Of a stretch of DNA of 64,000 nt, positions 36,168 through 48,177 are shown piece by piece. Made by a program: the position numbers and the translations under genes. Origin of the DNA: Aplectana chamaeleonis (lineage: Eukaryota; Nematoda; Chromadorea; Rhabditida; Cosmocercidae). The DNA lies in assembly GCA_029168955.1 (NCBI GenBank), contig JAPDOI010000421.1, forward strand, positions 62,001-126,000, in the 5' to 3' direction. The notes under the pieces are model-generated. The model saw nothing but the letters and a program-made list of their open reading frames with translations. It had not been told where the DNA came from and made no database searches. The stretch's first letter is position 1. Each line of letters begins with the position of its first letter.

Positions 36168-36240
36168 TCAAAGGCAGTGTTCACAATAAAAAGCGTCTTC
36201 ATATTTTCATAAGAAATGCATCAAAAATGTCGAAAAAACA
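36168..36240. mobile_element. TTAA-type MITE, family 1, left end only
   Basis: 'aaaggcagtgttcacaataa' is the family terminus, but no matching right end was found downstream. Probably truncated. Confidence 0.5.
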
Positions 36241-38490
36241 GCGAAATGTTGGCGGGGAACGAGGGAACGTTCGTCCTTTTTCCGCCGTTTTCGAGATTCT
36301 CTAGTCCACCACTGTACTGCAAATGGAGCCACCATTCGAAAGCATTGAATTGCTCTATTGAGAATCTAGTGAAATTATATGATTGCCAGTAGGAACAAAG
36401 TTGCTCTCATTAAATATCCACGAAATATCGATTTTTTGCAATGCTTACATAAAAGTGGAAGAAAGTCGAAACCTGTGAAGCGCCACTGCGACATTCCGAT
36501 TCGTGAAAAAAACGCTTCTTTTTTTTAGCTTGATCTTCGATGGTCATTTGGCGGTTCTAATTGGTTCTGACAGCTTAGTTAGCAAAAAGTTAGATCTGAT
36601 CTGGGTTTGCATTGATCGAGGCTCGTCCTCTCTTCACGCATGTGTTATAGCAGCAATGGACTTTTTGATATCTATTACTTCTCTTTTTCACTCAAATTTC
36701 CTCCTTCGATTCCGCCCAACTGCTGTGGTCTCTCCCTACTTGACTTGCACATAGCGATATAACAAGAATGCAAACGGGGAACATTGGAATTTTTGGATAA
36801 TTGGTTTTTATTTTTTCAACTTTAGGTAAGCTCACCGTTGCATAATATTACCGACAGAATTTGTTCGCCACCTGCAAACTCTTCGTCAATATGTAGCTGA
36901 TGAGGCCTTCTTGCCATTTTTGGGTGCATTTTATACTTTTTGATGCTAACTTCCAACGGTTATCGGTAACCTTCAATAAACGCAATCAGTTCCTTCAGCA
37001 GAATAGAGGATAAGCAATTTTAAAGGGAAGAACGAAGTCAAAGGGAAAATTTCGTTTGAGACAAAAGCCTTGTCATTATGAAGCACCCTGTACAAGAAGT
37101 TCGCCCAACCCGCCAATCACTTTCGTAGCCCAATCCAAGGTCGGCTACTCGCGGCCATATGAAGTCTTTAGTCTACCTTTGTTTGCAGGAGCACCATGTT
37201 TTTTCAGCTATGACCTCCCGATGAAATGCCTAAGAAACACCCTAACGCACTCATTGGGTTGTACGTGGACACAACAGCAATCTAACCCGCGTAGAAGGGG
37301 CTTCGCAGCATATTTGCCTTAGCTACTGCTGACAGCAGCAGCTGATGCCGAGTAGCAGTTCCTCTGGATAGTGTGCTGCTGATCCCTTCGTTGGCGACCT
37401 ACACATTGATTTTTTTCGGAATGGGTGAGTTTGGCAGCTCCTTCCCTTAGTGTCTGCTGATCCCTTTGTCCTGGGATTCAACCCGTACATTGATTTTTTT
37501 CTAATCTAAGGAAACACGGCAGCATCCTCTTCTACGACGACAGCGGGTATACAAGGCAGCCACTCTTACTGAGATAGAAGCCCCTCCCGAGGCCTGTCCT
37601 AGAAGGTGGCCTAGCGGCATTTCTGGAACATTAACTTTCGACGCTAAGGCAATCTTCCCCACGGCCAATCGCAAAGAAAGCTTCCTTGTTGCGGGCCGTG
37701 GCAAAGATCATACCTGTCCGTGCTGGAGGGGGTGATAGCCCAAAAGGTTGCACATCAAACCAGACACCGAATTCAGGAGGGGTCAAAACGCAGCATGCGT
37801 TGGCAGCAAATGCTGCGGTTAGCAGCAGCTCCTGCTGACAAAGCGAGGCCGTTGTCACGCAAGAGCACATCGGTACTAGACTCTGAAACTCGACTCTCCG
37901 GAGCAGGTACTCATACTACCACATATTTCGACCCCATTCTCGAGTTTCACAGGATTCGAAGATTGATAAATACTAAGGATAGGATTTTCCTCTTTTCATA
38001 CCTGGTGTGGTACTCATCTTAATTAGTTCAATTGTTCTCATTCTTAAACCCCTACCATTAACTTGGAAGCACGTTCACGATTCTGTGTCTGGCATTTTTC
38101 TTTGCTTCGAATTCAAATAAATTTCAAAAAATTTAACCACATCACTTGCAATAGGAAATTTAAATTAGTTAGCCTTGGCGAGCCCTAAGCGCAGTGAAAC
38201 TCCTGCTGATCTTGAGCTGAGTGAATGAACGAAGATATCGTGTTCGAGCCCTAATTCATGGACTAAACCCCGGGTAAGATTTAAAAATGAGGATAACATA
38301 CCACAGCCATACCTTCCCACACACTGTACTGAAACCGCCATTCAAATAGGCTTGCTTTAAGTTGATATGTGTTTAGGTCATTTGGGGTAAAATGTGTGTA
38401 ACCTTACCACAACACTTATCGACGCCGCCAGTGTTTAGCTAATTACCAACATACTGGAGCGCGGTATTTTTTGACTAACTTGAAGCACGA
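36241..38490. other. No confirmed gene; degenerate duplication
   Basis: 'gctgctgatcccttcgttgg' with 'cattgatttttttc' at 37372-37413 is echoed by 'gtctgctgatccctttgtcc' with the same tail at 37452-37500. Ala/Arg-rich minus frames at 37501-37870 have no motif. No host exon could be supported. Confidence 0.35.
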
Positions 38491-38493
38491 AGA

Positions 38494-38583
38494 GGGATAT
38501 CCTCCTAGGGTATCTGGCGAAGAGTAGGGTGCCAGATACCCTAGGAGGATATTCCTCCTAGGGTATCTGGCACTCTACTCTTC
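38494..38583. repeat. Palindrome with a third copy of its arm
   Basis: 'gaagagtagggtgccagat' (38519) to 'atctggcactctactcttc' (38583) is a near-perfect 65-bp palindrome centred on 'aggaggatattcctcct'. A further copy of the arm, 'tcctcctagggtatctggc', sits at about 38498 to its left. Confidence 0.85.
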
Positions 38584-38879
38584 AGTTTTATGGGCAAGGC
38601 TTATGGTTGATCACAGGTTGATGGTAACATTACACTCTTTACCGCGGTCGTTCATGAGTCTGGCTCCTGGGGTCAGTGGGAGCCTACTACGCAATGTGAA
38701 TCATCCTCCTTTTCTTACGTCCTCTTATCTTCGCACTTTCGTACGAGCCCGATCGCGAGCTCAAACTTGCTTGATGCCTTCATTTTAGACATACCGTATT
38801 CTCTCTTTCAGAAGTACGTGTACTTCCATTTCTCAGGTCTCCTTTTTATGTGTAAACCCTGGCTTGCTTGCATGAGTGC

Positions 38880-39003
38880 GGGAGGAGCAAGCTGCAGAGC
38901 GGTCGGCCATGGCAAAATATTACAGTGATAAGGAGATTTTGACATGATAAGTCCTATAAATATTACTGCGACCGGCTCAAAATGAGGGAGCTACGCTATA
39001 CTT
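38880..39003 (+). repeat. Dispersed repeat R, intact copy
   Basis: 'ggtcggccatggcaaaata', 'gacatgataagtcctat', 'cgaccggctcaaaatg', 'ggagctacgctata': the uninterrupted counterpart of 18862-19026 plus 20618-20660. Confidence 0.65.
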
Positions 39004-39148
39004 CTGTTAGAGGTGTGCTTCTATTTTTCAGTCTTGTTTTTTGGAATCTTCGTAGTGAAACTTTTCATTAAAAAAGTATGATTTTCGCGATCGGCAACTA
39101 TGAAAAGTCAGCTATTCAAGTCCCCGTCTGAGTCATCACTTGCACACT

Positions 39149-39645
39149 CGTTAAAGGCAGTGTTCACGATGGGAATCGTTTTTCTGCTTTTTCGCCTATC
39201 TTCAAGACGGTCCCATGCTGATTCCAATGGTGTTTTTGGAATCGTACAAGACCTTCTAGGAACGGAGTTCTCGTCCTAAAAAAGATATAGCTAGAGAAGC
39301 ATGGTGGACGAGTTGTCCGAGGCTTGTAAATTCCGTCTTTTGCAGCCGATGTATGCGAGCTGACCTGAGTAAAGAGAGAAGTTGGGAATAAAGAAAAGAA
39401 CAGGGCTATTGATCGGAAACCATCGCTCGTCTCACAATCTCGAGCATTCATTTGTTCACGTCGGTGGGCGTGGAAAGTGCGTCTGGGGTGTGACGAGCTG
39501 ACGGGTGTCCAACTTTGGGGCCGTAGGGGCCGTTACGAGCTCATTTCTCTTAGTTTTTTTCAACGTTAGGGATGTGCTAGGCCCCGCAGCTGCCGATCTC
39601 CACCAAAAAATCGGACATGGTTTTTATCGTGGACACTGCCTTTAA
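39149..39645. mobile_element. TTAA-type MITE, family 1
   Basis: Left 'ttaaaggcagtgttcacga', right 'tcgtggacactgcctttaa'. Close to the copies at 7862 and 41899, sharing 'gaatcgtacaagaccttct' and 'gtggacgagttgtccgagg'. 497 bp. Confidence 0.9.
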
Positions 39646-40896
39646 TGTTATCGCCCTTTTCTAAGCAGTCACGCCGTTATAGGTGTCTAAATTTTCATTG
39701 TCTCGTTTAGAAGTGTACTACTACTATTAGTGCACTTCAAATAGAGGTGTAGTTCTCTTAGAAGAAATACGGCAATTGTTATCGTAAACATTCACGCAAA
39801 CCTCCCGCAAGGGCTTCCATGTCTTCCATCTCGAATAGTATGTAGTGGTCAATTATCTATATAGTTAAGATTCATGAAGTGTTTGGCAGAAAAATGAGCC
39901 TTTTACTCCCGATTGGTTTCACGCCAAGCTTCGTACCGGTATGAACAGTAACCAGGTAATAACCTACTACTCTAAACCAAGCCCTCACACATAATGAGTG
40001 TTGTCCGTTCATAGGACGGGTTTCCGAAAATTTGCCCTGCTTCTTCTCTGCCTCAGTACTATAAGCTTCATTGCCAATATCCAAGATGTATTCCAATGCT
40101 TGAGTCGTTCTCATTAATGTGCGTTGCTGGTCCCGTTTTTTCTTCTACCTTGAAAGATCTGAACTCTTCTACTCATGCTGTCTTGATTACCCACGTACAC
40201 GCATAAGAACCAGGCTGACCGGTGATTCTTCAGGTTCTTGTTCATCCTCCATGAATAAGAATGTATTTTTGTATTGCAATATTGAGCCTCTTATTATCAG
40301 CAGATAAGTTTCCTGTGTGTCTACACGACTTGCTTCAAAGTGCATTTTTCATGAAGGAATAGGTGAAATCTGTTGATCCTTAAGAGTCTCAGTTGGTTGA
40401 CTTCCGAGATGAAGTGCAGTCCTAATGATTGATTAGGCACGATAAGCAGTTGCCAGCCCTAGGAGAGTAGGAGCTCTTCAAAACACATATGAACTTTTCA
40501 GACCGTCTAACTCCATGCAGGGGCTTTTAGGTTGTATTTTCTGATGTGATTGGCACATCAGGAGAATCTCTAACCAGCATATTGGGAATCAAATGAAAGT
40601 GAGTGAAAATGTTTGCTCACTTCTTGTGGAGGATCTCACAGATCTCAGAGTTTTCTCAGCAGGTAAGAAAACATCGCAAGAAAATCACAGAAACGAGCCC
40701 GCATACAAATAACTTGTGCCGAGAATGATATTTTTGAATCAGGGAACCTTCTAGGATCGTAGATGGCAAAGTTCCGAGTTGAAGTTCCGAGCCTCTAAGC
40801 TTAGTCCATACGTAGCAGGAACGCTCACATCATATCGGTGTTCTGCAGATCTAGAATGCAAGGAATGCATATTTAGAAACCGTATGCTCTCTCTTC
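39646..40896. other. No recognisable gene
   Basis: 'tttagaagtgtactactac' and 'gtgcacttcaaatagaggtg' (39707-39755) belong to the 'gaagtacacctct' repeat family. No coding evidence. Confidence 0.35.
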
Positions 40897-41379
40897 TTAA
40901 AGGCAGCAGACACGCTCAAAAATGGTATCGATTTTATGACATAAATCAAAGGTTTGGAGATGCTTGTATTAGGAACTGACCAAAAAAACGAACGAGAACT
41001 GTGTGCGAATTGAGGAATAACGGTTATTTTGTTATCAGGTGAAAGTGGACGAGTTTTACGGCGCGCGGTTGAAACAGCGAATATTAGCATTAAAACGGTT
41101 GAGATAGAGAAGCCGATATACTCCTACAGCCTGTACTGGAACGTTCACCTCGTTGGAAGCTTCAAAAACCACACAAAGTGGCCGTATTAGTGCTATCAAT
41201 CTGGACGAGTTTGTATTTTGGGGCGGGGTTGCGTAATTTTTTCGATTTGTATTGCTCAAATTTAGTAGTTTTGACTCGCTTTTGACGCTTCCAACGGCGT
41301 GAGCAGTCTACTAGGAGCCATTCGACTTTAGAAACGTTGTTATCTCAACAACCTTTTCGAGCGTGTCTGCTGCCTTTAA
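40897..41379. mobile_element. TTAA-type MITE, family 2
   Basis: Left 'ttaaaggcagcagacacgct', right 'agcgtgtctgctgcctttaa'; TTAA at both ends. 483 bp, no coding capacity. Confidence 0.9.
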
Positions 41380-41439
41380 AGTACTCTTTGTTTCTGAAGT
41401 GCACAACTGCAAAGAAGCAGGTCTAAAAAGTTACGCATA

Positions 41440-41600
41440 ACCTAGCTTACCCATTTTGAGCCGGTCGAAGTTATGCTCTGGCTTATCGTTTCAAATTCTC
41501 CTTATCGCTATTATATTTTGCCATGACCGACCGCTCCGCTGCTTGCTCCGCCCGGACTCATTCGAGCGAGCTAGAGTCTGCGTATCTTCTCAGAAAACAC
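41440..41600 (-). repeat. Dispersed repeat R, reverse copy
   Basis: 'cattttgagccggtcgaag', 'attttgccatgaccgacc' and 'gctccgcccggactcattc' are the complements of the blocks at 18930-19026 and 20618-20640. Confidence 0.65.
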
Positions 41601-41898
41601 ATTCATACGTAAGCGTTGTTAGAAACCTGAATTTCAAGTGAAAAATAATTATCCTCCGTACGGCACAAAGGCTATTTCAAGACCTCTCTCATAAAGTTGT
41701 TCGTGATTTTTTGTGCTTCACTCGACGCCTAACCTTCCCTTCTCTGCAGCTGAAACCGAAGACTGTCTCTATCGCTAAAATTTTCCATTGAAGAAGGAAT
41801 TATTCCTTTATCCAGGATAGGACCGAATCAGTTTGAACATATTCTCATTAGTTGTTTTCCAATGCCTCTACGATTTACACATTTTGTGTTTGATGTGC

Positions 41899-42392
41899 TT
41901 AAAGGCAGTGTTCACGATGAAAATCGTTTTTCTGTTTTTCCATCTATCTTGAAAAGCGCCCCATGCTGATTCCAATGGTGTCTCTGAAATCATACAAGAC
42001 ATTCTGTGAACGCAGGTATGGTCCCTCAAAGATTGAGCTATGGAAACATGGTGGACGAGTTGTCCGAGGCTTGTAACTTCCGTCTTTTGCAGCCGATCAA
42101 TGCGAGCTGACCTGAGTGAAGAGAGAAGCTGAGAGTGAAGGGAAGAACGGGGCTAATGATTGGGAATCATCGCTCATCTCACGATTTCGAGCATTCGTTT
42201 GTTCACGTGGGTGGGCGTGTGATGCGCTTTCGGGGTTTGCCTTGCGCTCGAAGTGGCAACTTCGGGCTGTTTTGGAGCTTTTCCTGGCTTGTTTTCATGC
42301 GTTCTCTCGACGTCAGCGATACAGTATGTCCCTCCACTACCCATTCCTAGTGAAAACTGAAACACATTTTTTATCGTGAACACTGCCTTTAA
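41899..42392. mobile_element. TTAA-type MITE, family 1, just upstream of the PAN-like gene
   Basis: Left 'ttaaaggcagtgttcacga', right 'tcgtgaacactgcctttaa'. 494 bp. Its right edge is only 157 bp from the proposed start codon of the PAN-like gene at 42550, so it lies in the likely promoter region. Confidence 0.9.
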
Positions 42393-42549
42393 GATGTCGT
42401 TGAAGAAATATCAGAACCTAACCCGCCTAGATTTGTTGTACGCAGTTGGTGTTACAGGAGGACGCCCCAACTCGGCAACGGCCGTTCCGCACTGCTCCTA
42501 CAGCACTCCGGTCAGTCCTGGCTCACGAATTTCTGACGAACGACGTCCC

Positions 42550-42637
42550 ATGTGGACATTAGTTGTCCTTCTCTATCTGGCCACTGTCCAAGTGGTCAGC
42601 GTGGTTTCGGCGCCGGTTAACCTACCACAGACAATCT
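42550..42637 (+). CDS. Secreted PAN/apple-like protein, exon 1 (signal peptide)
   Basis: ATG at 42550 gives 'MWTLVVLLYLATVQVV' and then 'SVVSAPVNLPQTI', a typical signal peptide with likely cleavage after Ser-Val-Val-Ser-Ala. The exon ends at the donor 'atctgtgagt' with one base over (phase 1), completed by exon 2. The same frame is open upstream for 58 codons to the MITE edge, so a longer N terminus is possible. I chose 42550 because the hydrophobic core follows at once. 'ggtgttacag' at 42448-42457 could be a splice or spliced-leader acceptor upstream. The next exon is 10.9 kb away. Confidence 0.65.
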
Positions 42638-44189
42638 GTGAGTTTTCTTAGTTCACTTTTATTTGCCAGTTTCTCACCATTCTCTTCGTTTCTCTGTTTT
42701 TCCTTGTCGTTTGTTTCGCAGCGAATTCGCTGCGATCAGTTTTTGGCGTGCGTATCGCGCTACGGGGTTAAATGAGCCGCTAAATTGCTTCAAACCTGGA
42801 TTGATCGGCTTGTTCTTGTGCGATTCGAGTCTGAATCATCCGCTTGGCTAGCAAGATATGTAGCTAAGTTTTAGACGAATGAAGGAATTATGATGAAATT
42901 TCTTCAGTTGAGATTAGAGCTCCAAAAGATTAATATACTCAACCGACTACGTATTAGACAGGTCCGAGGGTTGGTATGTATTTTTTCACCCTCAGAATGA
43001 ATTTTCGGATTTCCTGGTGCAGATTGTAATTTTCATTTTGGTTCTTTGTTTTCCCTGAAATTCCCCCTCTTTCACAACAATATGTAGACAGAATAAACGA
43101 TCGATTGTGAACATAGAACAAAGTGAAGCGAACTATGTAGTGAACGTACCGATGTATTGTATTTTAGATTTTGGATTAAACAATTTATTAATTTCATTGT
43201 TTTGCAATGAGTATGCAAACGAATATTCCCCATTTGGAATCAGCAAGATTTCAATTGCTCTATGAGCGTTATTGCTTTGAATAGATATGTTTTGTTGATC
43301 AAACAAACAAACGAACCGATTCGTCGTGCCCAACACAAAGCCTCTGCATAGTCGAGAGGCATAAGTCGCGATGCCACATTGATGGATAGAGGGCAGAAAG
43401 GCAGCTTTGTGCCTGCCCTTTATTACCCATCATTGCGGCGCGACTTTTGCCACCGGACTATGCGTAGCCCTATACTCCTTTTCTGTCGCCTTGGTGAAAA
43501 GATGCCTGCCAAAATCTTCTACGCAATGTGTCCATCGATTCATGCAGACACCAATAGAGTGTAACAAACAACACCTTGTCCATAGATACTAATGTATTAA
43601 TTGAATTATTACATAGACAACAGCTTTAGGTGGCCATTATTATGAATTAAACAAAATCACAACATTCCCCTCAGAAACGTTCCTGGAAAGAGAAGAATTG
43701 ATCTATCGAATGTGTCGAGTGCTTATGAAATCTCAAAGACCAACTCAACTGCACAGGTCCAACGAACACTAAATTTTTGAATTGTTTTGTCTAAGATGTT
43801 AATCTAAAAATAGATATTATTTATTTGTCGTTGTTTATTCTCACAGTTCGTGACTCTTTCATTAGAATTCCTACCCCCTTTCGAGAAAACGCTCAAAACA
43901 TGAAACCCTCAAGACTATAAAAACTTTCCATTCCAATTCAAAATTTCAAATTAATACAAAATAATTCCAAGTTTGAACTGACATTTCCTTCTACCCAACA
44001 AACTAAAGAATCTTTATAACGTTACCTAAATTTTGTCGTTTTACCCCGTGTGGATCAGCAACTTCTAGGGAATTCTTTCGAACGATTCTGGAGAGGGGCA
44101 AGGTCAAGAATTTTAGACACAATTTGCACAGAGATTTATAAACTTCAGGGTAAGAGTTTTGTCTGGTCAATCTAAGCCATTTCCCTATT
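42638..44189 (+). other. Intron 1 of the PAN-like gene, first part
   Basis: No coding exon fitting the phase was found. The sequence is AT-rich without recognised repeats. Intron 1 spans 42638-53575 and holds the elements listed below it. Confidence 0.4.
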
Positions 44190-44720
44190 TTCAGATGTGC
44201 TTAGAGTATTACCAGTTTTTATGTATATCAAAATATCGGCCACAAAAGTTTTTTTTTGCATTTTGGACGAAGAAGAAAACGCAAAACACGTCTTATTTTC
44301 TCTATTCTCACACCTCTGCTCAAAATGGGCCATTTCGGAATCTAAACAGATATTTCGAATGAGCATCAAGAGCTGTTTCTTCTAAATAGGCATTAGGCTT
44401 ACCGATGAGAAAAAACGTACATACATGTACATATAGGCAAATCTAATGATAACACAATCAACTGAAGACACGCGCGAAACGCAGTTTCGCAACTGAAACA
44501 AGCTTACTATTAGCTTGGGGGAGAGGGCTCTCGATGCTGATTCCGAATATCTCTTTCGATTTCTGGATAGACCATTTTGAATAGAGTTATGACGAGAGGC
44601 CACAAAAAAGTTTTTTTTTTGTAAATTCTTCGGCCCAAAACGCAGAAGATATGTATAAACGGTAATCCGTTTCTCGTTTTTTTTGTTTCTTTGTAGCAGT
44701 ATTTTCGTCTGAGTAGTCAA
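44190..44720. repeat. Pair of oppositely oriented dispersed repeats
   Basis: 44190-44380 (plus) contains 'ccacaaaagttttttttt', 'ctctgctcaaaatggg' and 'atgagcatcaagagctg'. 44520-44720 carries the same blocks in reverse. A third, partial plus copy lies at 47690-47815 ('aactctgctcaaaatggtcc', 'catcattaaaagctcttg'). The superfamily is unknown. Confidence 0.6.
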
Positions 44721-45728
44721 AAATAACATGTAGAGGAGGAGAGGAAGGATTACGCTCGCCCACAAGAACGGCTTCAACTTCGTAGTTATTTATTTTTGAA
44801 GTGTTTCTCTAATAATTCAGCTTCAATACAAACTGCAAAACTCAAGTGATTATCATCTTTGTCATAGTCAGACTTTAAGAGTTAATTAAGGAGCATGCGT
44901 TAATTCATGAGTGGTCCATCGTATTGAAGTATTATATTTTCCAACTACATTATTCACATATCGCGAGAAAATTATGAAAAATGATTGCGATGCAGCCTCG
45001 AAATGCGAAATTCTTCATGGCCTCTCTCTATGAGGTTTATTCTGTATGCATGGGCACGGTTAGCCCAATCGGACCCTTTCCCGTATTTTTTTCTTCATGT
45101 TCCAAGGTATTCGTACAGCAAGTTAAATATCATCGTCTGTTTTGAGTGTGTTCCGAAGATGCCCGAGGCTTTTCTGAAACCTCACAAGAAATTTTTCGAA
45201 TTAGATGATTTTCTGCTGATATATTGACTCTGTTAGGTTCCCAGAGCTCTACTTGGGATTCTATCAATTTTTATAGCATGTGAGTGACGACGCACGCGTC
45301 TGTATCAAGCGATGCGGTTTTGCTATTATGCGGAAGAAAACCACAAAACAATCTAACGTCGTTCCATGAGCTTATTTAGTAACCTTTTTTCGGAGTCTAT
45401 CGGTTCCATATGTGGAGCGCGTGCGTATTCCATGTGGTTTTCATCGATGTTGTATTGGAATGGATCGAAAACCTGCAGATCACTTTGGTGTTGCTTTCGG
45501 TGAAACCGATCTCACCCCTTACCAGTTTCTGCATCATTTCTCTCCCTTCTTATGGAATTCTCGTGCAAACTGATCGTATTGATCAAATCAGTGTCGCGCG
45601 GCAGAAACCTTTATCATCAATCATCTGTGTGTTTCTCTGTTCATCTTCTCACCCACCCCTAAAAATACTATAAGCCCTGATTGCTTGTCATCACAAAAGT
45701 ATTTGATCTTAGAGGAAATTTGGCGACC

Positions 45729-46342
45729 TTAAAAGCATCGTACACGATGAAAACCATACTTGGGTTTTTGACTTTTTCGTGGTGTTATATCCCTATAGTG
45801 ACTGACGGTTGCAAAAAGCTCCCTCAAAAACGCCAACTTTTCAAGAAAAACCCATTTAAAGAAAGCTTGATACAAATTTGAAGTTCCCGCCGACATCACT
45901 TTGGGATAGTCGGGCGAAGAACGCAAGGAACACTTTTACGATTCGTTCCTTGGCGCAGCGTCGGAAACAATTCACCGAGGATGCCATTCAGACGAGCGAT
46001 CTTTTTTCTTGAACGAAACTGAAAAGGGTTACTAACCTGCTTCGTCCATTGCTGTCAGCTGCTTTCGATCGATGCCGAACGTGAAATCAAGTGGCATTTT
46101 AATTGCGCCCTACGACGCGTCAACGCACGATCGCCGGCAGCGACCACGGAGTTTTGCTCCTTGTAACAACGGATCGACCCCAAGGCCGGCCCCCAAAACC
46201 CAGGAAGCTTTTTTCAGGTCAGTAGAACTCCGTTCAGAGGCGATTTTGGAACTCGAAACTTTTTGAGTGACATTGTCATGACCCCCTAGTCCGACAGAAC
46301 GCAAAAGCTGTAATTCGGTTTTCATCGTGTACGATGCCTTTA
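45729..46342. mobile_element. TTAA-type MITE, family 3
   Basis: Left 'ttaaaagcatcgtacacgat', right 'atcgtgtacgatgccttta'. A distinct terminus from families 1 and 2 but the same layout. 614 bp, no coding capacity. Confidence 0.85.
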
Positions 46343-46673
46343 TAGGGGTTGGAATTCCAAAGAGGTGATAGGGTGGGGAACCAGTATTTGCGTTACTAGT
46401 TTCGAATTCCTTTCCCATTGAATTGTGCCGAACAATACGGGCTGGTGAAGTGTCGTCATGTCACCGAATAAGGAGAGGGATGGATTTCATTGGAGTCCAA
46501 AAACCTACTGAGGTGAAACAGAACAGACTGCAGAAAGACTCCGGTGGGACTGAACATCTGAGATTCATAAAGTGTCAAGATAGTTGGAATTTGCATGTTC
46601 TCCCTTTCCAAGCGTTTTGATGACAAAAAGCGAGAATATCCTCTCTAATTTCGAGAGCAACCCTCCTAAATTT

Positions 46674-47021
46674 TTAAATGCAATGATCACGATTAATATC
46701 ATATTCGGATATGACGCCCTGCTAGTTGTCGCAAGCGTGCGCTAATGACGAAATGTGCGCGAATCGATCAGGCTGGACGTGGCGGACTCGCCTGACAATT
46801 TGCCATCGACAACGTCTGCGGCGCCACAAGCTCATCAGAACGGGGGCGGGGTGGGTTAAGCAGGCGTACTGGGCTAACGAAATCTTCATTTGGCGGCGGT
46901 TTTTATCGATTTCTGGCGCTTTTTTGTTGCTTTCTTCAACACTATCCCCACCAGCATCTGCCAGCGTTTTGTTTCACACTGAAAACTCAAAAACGAGATT
47001 TATCGTGAACACTGCCTTTAG
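46674..47021. mobile_element. TTAA-type MITE, family 1, short decayed copy
   Basis: Left 'ttaaatgcaatgatcacga' is mutated; right 'tatcgtgaacactgccttta' is well kept. About 348 bp. Confidence 0.65.
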
Positions 47022-48036
47022 AGGCACTGCTTACAGTATTTTAGTTCAACGAGTCATCACAGTTATTCTCTCAGACCAGTCCTTTGCGCCAAGGACTGGC
47101 ACGAGGGGCTTGTCAAACTATAAGAGAATAATTGGGATGACTCATTGGAATTCGGCTTCGTCCTTGTGAGGGCTTTCAATCATTTTTCGCTCTGGTTTAG
47201 CCTTGATTTCATCCCATAGTATCCATCTAATTTCACCTTGCTATTGTGTTGCTGTCGTAAACCACGATGATTCCTCAATCATTGACAACTTATCCTCTTT
47301 GTCGAACCATTTTCCTGTATGCTTATGGTAAAAGAGGCACTTGCTAGATTATTTCTGCCGTTCTTTTGAGCATTTTCTCTGTGCCGTCAAAGTATAGATG
47401 AGCCAGTCATGTGCATTACAATAAAGTTCCGAAGAATGAAATTCTCGGCTCTAAATGAATCCACTTGGGGATGCGTCACGCATACGACTTCCATTCAGAA
47501 TCGTAGAGGCGTTTAAATTGGAATGAGCCTAAACAAGGACATGCTGTCGTGTTCAGGCGTCGTCATATCAGTGTTCACATCTTCCCAAACAAATCCTATA
47601 CAAATTTAATAACGTCGGGAGGGGTAGAAGGGTTGGTTGGCTTTGGGTGAGAACCGACCACCCGACCGCGTGCTACGACAATGGCGCTCTGTACTTGAAG
47701 AGAAAAAAAGCAAAAAATATTTATGTGCTTCTTCTGTCATAACTCTGCTCAAAATGGTCCGTTCTGGAATCACGTGAGACAATTGAGATCATCATTAAAA
47801 GCTCTTGCTCTGGAAATTGTGGGCAGGAAAACACGGCCACATTCACTCATTTCTGCTCCACTTGCAAAATCGCGTCTTGTGTGTGTCTCATGTTAATTTT
47901 TTTGTGCTTCCTCCTCCCTATATACCTTGTTCAAGCGTAAGCCATGAGTCGTATCATTCCAGGAGATTGAGCACGCTGTCTCTCTTTCCTTCTTCTCGAC
48001 CTAAACGCAAAAGATACGACCGGTATTATACATATC

Positions 48037-48177
48037 GTCGATCCCTGGTCGAGAGATAGCCGCGTCGAACACACGTGGCACGCACGCAAGCGAGGAGGTA
48101 ATGATAGGATCATTACCTCATCGCTTCCGTGCGTGCCACGTGTGTTCGACGCGGCGATCTCTCGACCAGTGATCGAT
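48037..48177. repeat. Near-perfect palindrome, about 140 bp
   Basis: 'ctggtcgagagat' (48045) through 'gcgaggaggtaatgat' is mirrored by 'atcattacctcatcgc' through 'atctctcgaccag' (48169), extending to GATC on both sides. Arms of about 64 bp differ by a few bases. GC-rich, CpG-bearing. No clear target duplication. Confidence 0.85.

Noticed and set aside
38170..38270. Possible tRNA with 'gtgttcgagccct'
   Set aside because: The spacing to any A-box and the stems do not form a cloverleaf.
46726..47169. A 147-codon plus-strand frame
   Set aside because: It runs through the MITE at 46674-47021 and has no independent coding evidence.
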